From contig NZ_JAPEOK010000001.1 in NCBI RefSeq assembly GCF_026341515.1, positions 2,480,001 through 2,544,000 of the forward strand: a DNA stretch of 64,000 nt, read 5' to 3'. This DNA is from Streptomyces sp. NBC_00878 (GTDB lineage: Bacteria; Actinomycetota; Actinomycetes; Streptomycetales; Streptomycetaceae). The position numbers were made by a program, and so were the translations under genes. Below, piece by piece: positions 16,159-23,980 of the stretch (position 1 is the first letter of the stretch; each line of letters starts with the position of its first letter). A model generated the notes under the pieces. That model worked only from the letters and a program-made list of their open reading frames with translations, made no database searches and was not told the DNA's origin.

Positions 16159-17151
16159 GTGTCGGCCGCCGTCCGAGAACAGACCGCCTCCCGCCCCCCG
16201 CTCGGCACCAGGCCGCCCCGGCGCTCCGCCGGCTCAGGGCCGCGCCGCCCGTCGAAGGACGGCAGCCGCGGGATCTGGCCGTACGTCCTGATCGCGCCCG
16301 CCGTCCTCGGCACTCTCTACCTGCTCGTCTATCCCCTGGTCCGCGCCGTGGTGATCTCGCTGCAGGACTTCCGGCTGCGCCAGCTCATCCTGGGCGACGC
16401 GCGTTTCGTCGGACTCGACAACTACCGGACGCTGCTGAGCGAGAGCCGCTTCTGGGAGGTCGTGGGCCGCACCTTCGTCTTCATGGCGATCAACGTCGTA
16501 CTGATCATGACGCTGTCCACGCTGGTGGCGCTGATGATCGAGCGGCTCGGCCGGATCGGCCGGATCGCCGTGCTCAGCGCACTCGTACTGACCTGGGCGA
16601 TGCCCGTCATCGCGGCGACCACCGTCTTCCAGTGGCTGTTCCACTCGGAGTTCGGCATCGTCAACGCGGTCCTGACCGACCTGGGGTTCTCGTCCTTCGA
16701 CCGCTACCCCTGGTTCGCGCACGGACCGGCCGCCTTCGCCATCATCGTCACCCTCATCGTGTGGCAGTCCGTGCCGTTCGCGGCGATCACCCTCTACTCG
16801 GCGCTCACCACCGTGCCCACCGAGCTGTACGAGTCGGCGCGGCTCGACGGGGCGTCGGGCCCGCGGATCTTCCGCTCCATCACCTTCCCGATCGTCCGGC
16901 CGATCTTCATGCTCGTGTTCTCGCTCGAAGTGATCTGGACGTTCAAGGCGTTCGTCCAGATCTGGGTGATGACCAACGGCGGGCCCGGCGACGCGACCAC
17001 GATCCTGCCCGTGTACGCGGTGCAGACGGCCCTGTCGAGCCAGCGCTACGACCTCGGCTCGGCGGCCTCGATGGTCACCGTCGTGCTGATGTCGGGCGTG
17101 CTCGTCTTCTACTTCCGCCAGATGTTCCGCCAGGAGGACGAGCTCGCATGA
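16159..17151 (+). CDS. Sugar ABC transporter permease (MalF type)
   Basis: A 330-residue inner-membrane permease with six predicted helices. The cytoplasmic EAA loop ESARLDGASGPRIFRSITFPI couples it to the ATPase. The GTG at 16159 follows AAGGAGGAG. A basic, proline-rich N-terminus of about 35 residues precedes helix 1 (IWPYVLIAPAVLGTLYLLVYP). Its stop overlaps the ATG of the next permease as ATGA, so the pair is translationally coupled. No ATPase gene follows; in Streptomyces such systems share the multitask ATPase MsiK, which would be encoded elsewhere. Confidence 0.92.
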   Translation: MSAAVREQTASRPPLGTRPPRRSAGSGPRRPSKDGSRGIWPYVLIAPAVLGTLYLLVYPLVRAVVISLQDFRLRQLILGDARFVGLDNYRTLLSESRFWEVVGRTFVFMAINVVLIMTLSTLVALMIERLGRIGRIAVLSALVLTWAMPVIAATTVFQWLFHSEFGIVNAVLTDLGFSSFDRYPWFAHGPAAFAIIVTLIVWQSVPFAAITLYSALTTVPTELYESARLDGASGPRIFRSITFPIVRPIFMLVFSLEVIWTFKAFVQIWVMTNGGPGDATTILPVYAVQTALSSQRYDLGSAASMVTVVLMSGVLVFYFRQMFRQEDELA

Positions 17152-18047
17152 GTACGACTCGTATGAGCACGACTCGCGTCAGCACAGCTCGCGCCGGCAC
17201 GGCTCGTCCGCGTACCGCCCGGCCCCGCATCCGCCGTCTGCCCCTGAACGTCGCCGCCGTCGTCACGGTCGTGGTCTGTCTGTTCCCGGTCTACTGGATG
17301 GTCGCGACCGCGTTCACCCCCACCCGTGACATCCAGTCCGACAACCCGCGGTTCCTGCCGGAGTCCTGGACGCTCGACCACTTCCGCACCGCGGTCGGTG
17401 CCGACGGCTTCGGCCTGTTCTGGCGCAACAGCCTCCTCGTCACGCTGAGCGCCGTGCTGCTCGCCCTCCTCATCGCGCTCGGCGCCGCCTACGCGGTGGC
17501 CCGGATGAGGTGGAAGGGGCGCCGGCAGTTCATGCTCATGGTCTTCATCGCCCAGATGGCGCCCTGGGAGTCACTGATCATCCCGGTCTACATCATCTCC
17601 CGGGACACCGACATGCTCGACCGGCTGCCGACCCTGACCCTCGTCTACTTCATGATGACGCTGCCCTTCACCGTCATCGTCCTGCGCGGCTTCATCGGCA
17701 CCATCCCCCCGGAACTGGAGGAGTCCGCCCAGGTCGACGGCTGCACCCGGCTCGGCGCGTTCCGGCACATCGCGTTCCCGCTCCTTGCCCCGGGCCTGAT
17801 GGCCACCTCGCTGTTCGGCTACATCACCGCCTGGAACGAGTTCACGTACGCCAACTTCCTGATCATCAAGCAGCAGGACAACCGCACCCTGCCCGTGTGG
17901 CTGTCCTCCTTCCAGAACGTGTTCGGCACCGACTGGGGCGCCACCATGGCCGCCTCGACGCTCTTCGCCGCCCCTGCGCTCGTGGTGTTCCTCCTGCTCC
18001 AGCGCCACGTCACCTCGGGCTTCGCCGCCGGCGCGGTCAAGGGCTGA
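17148..18047 (+). CDS. Sugar ABC transporter permease (MalG type)
   Basis: A 299-residue permease with six helices and the EAA loop EESAQVDGCTRLGAFRHIAFP. It pairs with the upstream MalF-type subunit. The start ATG lies in the ATGA overlap. The first 25 residues contain a short repeat, MSTTRMSTTRVSTARAGTAR, produced by a duplicated 15-bp segment at the 5' end (17148 and 17163). If translation began at the second ATG (17163), the protein would lose only five residues. The repeat precedes helix 1 and is unlikely to matter for transport. Confidence 0.92.
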   Translation: MSTTRMSTTRVSTARAGTARPRTARPRIRRLPLNVAAVVTVVVCLFPVYWMVATAFTPTRDIQSDNPRFLPESWTLDHFRTAVGADGFGLFWRNSLLVTLSAVLLALLIALGAAYAVARMRWKGRRQFMLMVFIAQMAPWESLIIPVYIISRDTDMLDRLPTLTLVYFMMTLPFTVIVLRGFIGTIPPELEESAQVDGCTRLGAFRHIAFPLLAPGLMATSLFGYITAWNEFTYANFLIIKQQDNRTLPVWLSSFQNVFGTDWGATMAASTLFAAPALVVFLLLQRHVTSGFAAGAVKG

Positions 18048-18096
18048 CCCGCACACCCCATACGTCCCCCCGCAGACCCCGTTCCGGAGGCGATCC

Positions 18097-19629
18097 GTGC
18101 CCGCACACCGGCCCATACCCGCCCTCGTACCCCGCCCCACCGAGGCCGCGTTCCGGTCCGGCCACTTCACGCTCGACCGCGGCACCGCACTGCACGTCGA
18201 CTCGGGCGCCGAACCGGCCGCGGACCTGCTGCGGACCCTGCTCGCCCCCGCCACCGGGCTGCCCCTGCCCTCGTCCCCGGACGGCCGGTTCGCCCTGGTG
18301 CTCGACCCCGGGCTCGGCGGCTACGGCGAGGAAGGGTACGGGCTCACCGTCAACCCGCAGGCCGTGCTGCTGCGCGCCGCTCACGTCACCGGCCTGCTGC
18401 GCGGCATCCAGACGATCCGTCAACTCCTCCCCCTCGAAGCCCTGTCGGAGACCCCGCAGCGCGGTACGCGGTGGCTGCTGCCGTGCGCCGACATCACCGA
18501 CGTCCCGCGCCAGCGCTGGCGCGGCGCGATGCTGGACGTGGCACGCCACTTCCAGCCCGTCTCCTACCTGCGCCGGTACGTCGACGTGCTGGCCCTGCAC
18601 AAGATCAACGTGTTCCATCTGCATCTCACCGACGACCAGGGCTGGCGCATGCCGGTCTCCGCCTGTCCCAAGCTCACCGAGATCGGCGGTCACCGCGCCG
18701 AGTCCCAGACAGGCCCGGCCGGCAGCGACGCGTTCGACGGCACCCCGCACGGCGGGTCGTACACACGGGCCGAACTCGCCGACCTGGTCAGGTACGCCGC
18801 GGCGCGCGGCGTCACCGTCATGCCGGAGATCGAGATGCCCGGGCACGTACGCGCCGCCCTCGCCGCCTACCCAGGACTGGGCAACGACCCGGAGCGCAGC
18901 CTCGACGTCTGGACGCGTTGGGGCGTGTGCGACACCGTCCTCGGGGTCCACGACGAGGTCCTCGACTTCTGCCGCACCGTCCTCGACGAGGTCATGGACG
19001 TCTTCCCGTCGCCGTACATCCACCTCGGCGGCGAGGAGTGCCCCACCGCCGAGTGGACGAACAGCGCCGCCGCACGCGGACGGGCGGCGGCGGAGGGACT
19101 GCCCCACCCCGAGGCCCTGCGCGGCTGGTTCCTCGGACAGATCGGCGACCATCTCGTCCGGCGCGGGCGCCGCCCGGTCGGCTGGGCCGAGACCGGCATC
19201 GAACTGCCCCCCGACTTCACCGTGATGACCTGGCGCGACTCGGCCCACACCCTGACGGCGGCCCGCCGCGGCCACTCCGTGATCAGCGCGTACCACCGCG
19301 CCACCTACCTCGACTACGCCCAGTCCGACGACCCCCACGAGCCGCCGGCCCAGCCCGGACCCGTCGTCGATCTGCGCGCCGTCCACGCCCACGATCCCGT
19401 ACCCGAGGACGCGGACGCCGAGGCGGCCGGGCGGGTGCTCGGCACCCAGGCCCAGCTGTGGACCGAGTTCGTCACCACCCCCGCCCACATCGAGTACCTC
19501 ACCTACCCGCGGCTGTGCGCCCTCGCCGACCGCGGCTGGAGCGGCGCGACCGACTGGGCCGACTTCCGCTCCCGCCTCGACCGGCACACGGCCCGGCTCG
19601 ACGCGCTGGGCGTCCAGCGCCACCCCTGA
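18097..19629 (+). CDS. GH20 beta-N-acetylhexosaminidase
   Basis: A 510-residue glycoside hydrolase that removes terminal N-acetylglucosamine from chito-oligosaccharides. The GTG at 18097 follows GGAGGCGATCC. An N-terminal GH20b-like domain (about 1-130) is followed by the barrel with RGAMLDVARHFQP, FHLHLTDDQGWRM and PEIEMPGHVRAALAAYP. The catalytic pair reads HLGGEECPTAEW (E313-E314), where the common family motif is GGDE. The glutamate in place of aspartate recurs in actinobacterial members by recall. There is no signal peptide, so it should act inside the cell on oligosaccharides delivered by the transporter upstream. This matches the position of dasD in S. coelicolor. Confidence 0.9.
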   Translation: MPAHRPIPALVPRPTEAAFRSGHFTLDRGTALHVDSGAEPAADLLRTLLAPATGLPLPSSPDGRFALVLDPGLGGYGEEGYGLTVNPQAVLLRAAHVTGLLRGIQTIRQLLPLEALSETPQRGTRWLLPCADITDVPRQRWRGAMLDVARHFQPVSYLRRYVDVLALHKINVFHLHLTDDQGWRMPVSACPKLTEIGGHRAESQTGPAGSDAFDGTPHGGSYTRAELADLVRYAAARGVTVMPEIEMPGHVRAALAAYPGLGNDPERSLDVWTRWGVCDTVLGVHDEVLDFCRTVLDEVMDVFPSPYIHLGGEECPTAEWTNSAAARGRAAAEGLPHPEALRGWFLGQIGDHLVRRGRRPVGWAETGIELPPDFTVMTWRDSAHTLTAARRGHSVISAYHRATYLDYAQSDDPHEPPAQPGPVVDLRAVHAHDPVPEDADAEAAGRVLGTQAQLWTEFVTTPAHIEYLTYPRLCALADRGWSGATDWADFRSRLDRHTARLDALGVQRHP

Positions 19630-19676
19630 CCCGTCCATTCCGGGAATCACCCCCACCTTTCTGGAGAGGAACAACC

Positions 19677-21104
19677 ATGAGATTCGCGAAGAACCGGCTG
19701 CGCGCCACCGCACACACCGCCGTCGCGGTGGCCATGGGCGCCGCCGCGCTCACCGCACTCCCGGCCACCGCGAGCGCGGCCGCCGACGGGCTCAGCGTCC
19801 AGTACCGTACGAGCGCCTCCGGTGCCCGTGCCGACCAGGTCGAGCCCTGGTTCAAGGTGAAGAACACCGGCACCGCGAGCGTGCAGTTGAGCGGCGTCAA
19901 GGTCCGCTACTACTTCAAGGCCGACTCGGCGAGCGCGACCTACCGCTTCGCCTGCTCCTGGGCCGTCAAGGGCTGCGCCAACGTCACGGGCACCTTCGGC
20001 ACGCTCGCCAACCCGACCGCCACGGCCGACCGCTACCTGGAGATCGGCTTCACCTCCGGTGCCGGCTCGCTCGCCCCGGGCGCCGACACCGGCGACCTGC
20101 AACTGCGCTACTACCAGTCGAACTGGGCGTCGATGGACCAGAGCGACGACTACTCCTTCGGTGCCTCGCAGACGTCGTACGGCGACTGGTCCAAGGTCAC
20201 GGCGCAGCTGGCCAACACCCTCCTGTGGGGCCAGGCCCCCGCGGGCAACGGGCCGACGGATCCGCCCACCGACCCGCCGACCGACCCTCCCGCCGAGGGC
20301 GCCACGCTGTTCGACGACTTCAACTACAGCAGCCACACCGACCCGAACATCTCGGCGCACGGCTGGAGCGTGCGCTCCAACTCCGGTGGCCCTGGCGTGC
20401 CCGGCGCCACCTGGGCACCCGAGAACGTCACCTTCGCCACCACCGGCGGCAACTCCATCATGAACCTGGAGACCTCGACCGCCGGCACCGGAGCGAGCAC
20501 CAAGCAGACCGAGATCCTCACCAAGTCGATGAAGTTCAAGAACGGCACCTACGCGGCGCGGGTCAAGTTCAACGACGCGCCCAAGTACGGCCCGGACGGC
20601 GACCGCCTCGTCCAGACCTTCTTCACCATCAACGACCTCCAGGCACCGATGGCGGACAACTACGCCGAGTACGACTTCGAGTACCTGCCCAACGGCGGCT
20701 GGGGCATACCGTCCAACATCCTCTACACGACGTCCTGGGAGACCTACCAGGCCGACCCGTGGGTGGCGGTCAACGAACACACCGAAGCCCAGCGGAGCTT
20801 CAGCGGCTGGCACGACCTGGTGCTGACCATCGACAACAGCACCATCAAGTACTACATCGACGGCCAGCTCTTCGGCACCCACGGCGCCCAGTACCTGCCG
20901 GAGCGGCCCATGTCGATCAACTTCAACCAGTGGCTGATCGACCTCGCGGGCCAGACCAGCACCACCGCGCGGGCGTACGACCAGCAGGTCGACTACGTCC
21001 TGCACGTCAAGGACCAGGTCCTCACGCCGGCGCAGGTCACCACCAAGCTGAACGCGTACCGCAGCGCGGGCACCAGGTTCGAGGACACCGTCCCCGGCGT
21101 CTGA
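19677..21104 (+). CDS. Secreted CBM3-GH16 glycoside hydrolase
   Basis: A 475-residue secreted protein. A signal peptide ends near residue 36 (LPATASAAA). A family 3 carbohydrate-binding module follows (about 37-190: LSVQYRTSASGARADQVEPWFKV... LQLRYYQSNWASMDQSDDYSF), then a DPPTDPPTDPP linker (about 196-208), then a concanavalin-like GH16 domain. Its active-site strand reads AEYDFEYLP, matching the E-x-D-x-E motif with both glutamates and the aspartate present. The ATG at 19677 follows GGAGAGG. CBM3 modules bind crystalline cellulose or chitin; GH16 enzymes cut beta-1,3 or beta-1,3-1,4 glucans and galactans. It lies 47 bp after the GH20 gene, so it may be read from the same transcript. The exact polysaccharide is not clear. 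Confidence 0.8.
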   Translation: MRFAKNRLRATAHTAVAVAMGAAALTALPATASAAADGLSVQYRTSASGARADQVEPWFKVKNTGTASVQLSGVKVRYYFKADSASATYRFACSWAVKGCANVTGTFGTLANPTATADRYLEIGFTSGAGSLAPGADTGDLQLRYYQSNWASMDQSDDYSFGASQTSYGDWSKVTAQLANTLLWGQAPAGNGPTDPPTDPPTDPPAEGATLFDDFNYSSHTDPNISAHGWSVRSNSGGPGVPGATWAPENVTFATTGGNSIMNLETSTAGTGASTKQTEILTKSMKFKNGTYAARVKFNDAPKYGPDGDRLVQTFFTINDLQAPMADNYAEYDFEYLPNGGWGIPSNILYTTSWETYQADPWVAVNEHTEAQRSFSGWHDLVLTIDNSTIKYYIDGQLFGTHGAQYLPERPMSINFNQWLIDLAGQTSTTARAYDQQVDYVLHVKDQVLTPAQVTTKLNAYRSAGTRFEDTVPGV

Positions 21105-21119
21105 CCGGCTCCGGGCCGT

Positions 21120-22115
21120 TCACCCTCCGCTGCCGGGCAAGCGGCTCGCGGCCGACTTGACGATCGTCGAGCACCATGCGAGGTCCGCGGCGTCCACGGG
21201 CGCCGCGGACAGGGTGTCGAGCCAGCGCCGCCAGAGGTCCGCCCGGCTCCACGCGGTGAAGCGCCGGTGCGCGGTGGAGTGCGAGATCCCGAACTGCGCC
21301 GGGAGCTGCTGCCAACCGCAGCCCGAGGTGAGCACGTAGACAACGGCGGTGAACGCCGTGCGTTCGTTCCCTGATCCGGAAGGCAGCAGCGGTTCGGCGG
21401 CGGCCCACAGCGCGTCCGGTACGAGATGGCGTGCCAGGACCGGGCTCAGCGTGGCGGAGAGGCGGTTGCGGATCTCCTCGTCGTCCGCCGGCGCGGACGT
21501 CGACGACGGTTCCCCTGCGACGGGGCCGCCCTGCTCCTGGAGCCCGGCGGCCGGGTCCGCGCTCTCGTCCGTCGGCCGGTCCGTCGCCTGGTCGGCGGCC
21601 TGGGACCGGTACGTACGCCATTGGGTCAGCAGTTCGTGGTGGCTGCCCCGCAGCCAGCGCATGTAGTCGCGCATGTTGCCCAGTCGGCGGCGAGGCGCCT
21701 CCTCCTCCGGGCCGAGCAGTTCGATGGCCCGCTCGGCGAGCTGTTCCTGCCGGTCCAGATAGCGGCGTTCGCCGGCCAGGAAGCTGCCCCACACGTCGTC
21801 GTCGACGCGGAAGTAGTGACTGCGTTCCCCCGGCACCGCGTGCCGTCTGATGAACCCGGCCTCGACCAGGCGGCGGGTCGCCAGCGAGACGGAACCGGCG
21901 CTGACCCGCAGGGCACGGGCGAGCGCCGCCGACGAGACGTACGGAACATCCGTGATGAGCAGGTAGGCGATGATGCGGCCGTCCATCCGGCTGCTCCCGG
22001 CCGCTTCCCATACCAGCCCGACCTCCTCCACGAACGACTCCCGGCTCCAGCCGCCGCCACTGTCCTGATGTCCGGAGCTGTCGTACGTGGTGCTGGCTGG
22101 CGCCTCGCCCGGCAT
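21120..22115 (-). CDS. MarR/GbsR-like regulator fused to an IS5-type transposase N-domain (DUF4096)
   Basis: A 331-residue two-part protein. Residues about 44-105 form a winged helix (AALARALRVSAGSVSLATRRLVEAGFIRR, then a wing ending GERSHYFRVDDD), followed by helices to about 170 as in GbsR/MarR regulators. A 45-residue Ala/Asp/Pro linker leads to residues 231-303 (LVPDALWAAAEPLLP... LTSGCGWQQLPAQFGISHSTAHRRFTAWSR), a clear DUF4096 domain, the DNA-binding N-terminus of IS5-family transposases. The protein ends just after the place where the first catalytic aspartate should be; the sequence there reads STIVKSAASR, with lysine instead. The start at 22115 was chosen for its GAGGAGG site. It is divergent from the peptide-import operon and has a palindrome at 22130-22155. 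There are no transposon ends or frameshift, so it looks domesticated. Confidence 0.85.
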   Translation of the reverse strand: MPGEAPASTTYDSSGHQDSGGGWSRESFVEEVGLVWEAAGSSRMDGRIIAYLLITDVPYVSSAALARALRVSAGSVSLATRRLVEAGFIRRHAVPGERSHYFRVDDDVWGSFLAGERRYLDRQEQLAERAIELLGPEEEAPRRRLGNMRDYMRWLRGSHHELLTQWRTYRSQAADQATDRPTDESADPAAGLQEQGGPVAGEPSSTSAPADDEEIRNRLSATLSPVLARHLVPDALWAAAEPLLPSGSGNERTAFTAVVYVLTSGCGWQQLPAQFGISHSTAHRRFTAWSRADLWRRWLDTLSAAPVDAADLAWCSTIVKSAASRLPGSGG

Positions 22116-22129
22116 TGATTCCTCCTCGT

Positions 22130-22155
22130 AAACTTTCATCTCATCTTAAAAGTTT
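22130..22155. promoter_or_regulatory. Inverted repeat upstream of the fusion regulator
   Basis: AAACTTT (22130-22136) and AAAGTTT (22149-22155) form a perfect 7-bp inverted repeat around 12 bp. It is an AT-rich island between the divergent regulator and peptide-import operon, and therefore a likely operator for the regulator at 21120-22115. Confidence 0.45.
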
Positions 22156-22167
22156 CGCAGCTTTGCA

Positions 22168-22197
22168 TTGACATGGCATCTCAGCGAAGCCCAGTAT
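22168..22197 (+). promoter_or_regulatory. Possible promoter of the peptide-import operon
   Basis: TTGACA (22168-22173) is followed after 18 bp by CAGTAT (22192-22197), about 90 bp before the lipoprotein start. The -35 is perfect and the -10 only partial. Confidence 0.35.
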
Positions 22198-22285
22198 CCC
22201 GGTACGCGCCCTGGTGAGCACCCTGCCGCCCAGCCCCTTTGCCCGGGGCGGGCAACGGCGCGCCCTGCTCTCTCATGGAGTCGTC

Positions 22286-23890
22286 TTGCCCAGATCACCC
22301 ATGTTCACAGTCCCGGCGAGCCTATCGCTGGCCCTCGTTCTCGCCCTCGCCGGTTCCGGTTGTTCCAGCGGCGCGAAGAGCGGCGGCGGTGCGACGAAGA
22401 CCGGCGGCTTCTCGGTCGCCGTCGCCGAACCCGACCATCTCACGCCGGGCCGCAGCACCCTCGGCTCCGACGAACTCCGCGTGATCTTCGCTCCCCTGGT
22501 CAAGGTCGACGCCAAGGGCGGGATCAGTTACGTACAGGCGAAGTCGGTGACCTCCACCGATGCCCGGCACTGGACCATCAAGCTCCGCTCCGGCTGGAAG
22601 TTCCACAACGGCGAGGCGGTCACCGCCCAGAGCTACGCCGACGCCTGGAACGCCACCGCCTACGCCCCCAACGGCTGGGCGGGCAACGGCCAGCTCGCCA
22701 GCATCGAGGGCTACCCGGCGCTGAACCCGGCCAAGGGCAAGCCGAAGACCAAGACCCTCTCGGGCGTGAAGGTCGTCGACGCCACGACGCTGGAGGTCAC
22801 CCTCACCAGCCCGGACAGCCAGTTCCCGCTCCAGCTCACACCGCTCCAGCTGGGCTTCTACCCGTTGCCGAAAGCTGCGTTCAAGGATCCCAAGGGCTAC
22901 GACAAGAAGCCGATCGGCAACGGGCCGTTCAGGATGACCTCCGCCTGGAAGGCCGACAAGGGCACCACGGTCAGCGCCTACGCGGAGTACCAGGGGCCCA
23001 AGCCGAAGTCGTCCGCCATCACGTTCAAGAGCTACTCCGACCTCAACACCGCGTACACCGACGTGCAGGCGGGCAACATCGACCTCGCGTACGTGCCGGT
23101 CAGCAAGTACGGCCAGGCCAAGGCCGACTTCGGTGCCCGGCTGTACACGTACGAGGCGCCGTCGCTGGAGTTCATGGGCCTGCCGTTGCAGGGCAAGAGG
23201 TTCGACGACATCCGGCTGCGCAAGGCGCTGTCCATGGCGATCGACCGGGCCGCCATCAACAAGGCCATCTACGGCGGCCTCTACACCCCGGCCACCTCCC
23301 TCACCCCGCCCTCCGAGGTCGGCGCCGAGACGGACCTCTGCGACGCCTGCGTCTTCGACCCGGACGCGGCGAAGAAGCTGCTCAAGGAGGCGGGCGGCTG
23401 GTCCGGCGAGCTGACCATCACCTACCCGGGCGGGCTCGGCCTCGACGAGCTGTACAAGGCGGTCGCCAACCAGATCAGGCAGAACCTGGGGATCAGCGAC
23501 GTCAGGGCCGAACCGACCGCCGACTGGGCGGAGTTCAGCGAGAAGGCGTTCGGCAACAAGATCACCGGGCTCAACCACGCGCACTGGGGCGCCCTCTACC
23601 CGAGCATGCAGGCGACCCTGCGCGGCATCTTCACCAAGGCCGGCGGCTGCCAGGTGTGCAGCCACTACAGCGACGGCGACGCCGACAAGCTGCTCCAGCG
23701 GGCCGACAGCGCGCCCGACACCGCCGCGGCCGCGAAGCTCTACAACGACGCGCAGAAGCGCATCCTCCAGGACTTCCCGGTGATCCCGCTCTTCTACGGC
23801 AGCTACATCTACGCGAGCACCGACAAGGTGACCGGGGTGACGGTGGGCCCGGCCGACGTCGAACTCGGCCGGATATCCGTCGTCGGCTGA
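22286..23890 (+). CDS. Peptide ABC transporter substrate-binding lipoprotein (DppA/OppA type)
   Basis: A 534-residue family-5 solute-binding lipoprotein. The TTG at 22286 is preferred because GGAG lies 5 bp upstream and it gives a normal signal peptide (MPRSPMFTVPASLSLALVLA) with lipobox AGSGC; the ATG at 22301 is the alternative. Family features include WTIKLRSGWKFHNGEAVTAQSYADAWN, YPLPKAAFKD, IGNGPFRMTS and a C-terminal KRILQDFPVIPLFYG. It is the first gene of an operon with an M14 carboxypeptidase, two permeases and two ATPases. Ligands of this family are di- and oligopeptides or nickel complexes; the peptidase neighbour favours peptides. Confidence 0.9.
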   Translation: MPRSPMFTVPASLSLALVLALAGSGCSSGAKSGGGATKTGGFSVAVAEPDHLTPGRSTLGSDELRVIFAPLVKVDAKGGISYVQAKSVTSTDARHWTIKLRSGWKFHNGEAVTAQSYADAWNATAYAPNGWAGNGQLASIEGYPALNPAKGKPKTKTLSGVKVVDATTLEVTLTSPDSQFPLQLTPLQLGFYPLPKAAFKDPKGYDKKPIGNGPFRMTSAWKADKGTTVSAYAEYQGPKPKSSAITFKSYSDLNTAYTDVQAGNIDLAYVPVSKYGQAKADFGARLYTYEAPSLEFMGLPLQGKRFDDIRLRKALSMAIDRAAINKAIYGGLYTPATSLTPPSEVGAETDLCDACVFDPDAAKKLLKEAGGWSGELTITYPGGLGLDELYKAVANQIRQNLGISDVRAEPTADWAEFSEKAFGNKITGLNHAHWGALYPSMQATLRGIFTKAGGCQVCSHYSDGDADKLLQRADSAPDTAAAAKLYNDAQKRILQDFPVIPLFYGSYIYASTDKVTGVTVGPADVELGRISVVG

Positions 23891-23980
23891 CCGTCCCGTA
23901 GCCGTGCACCTACGTGTACGGGTACGCGTACACCGGCACCCGCAGCCCCGTCCGCCTCTACCCCGGAGAGCCGCACCCGC

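Noticed and set aside
21120..21500. Insertion sequence remnant with ends
   Set aside because: The DUF4096 portion is in frame with the regulator and no inverted repeats or target duplications flank it. It is treated as part of the fusion gene.
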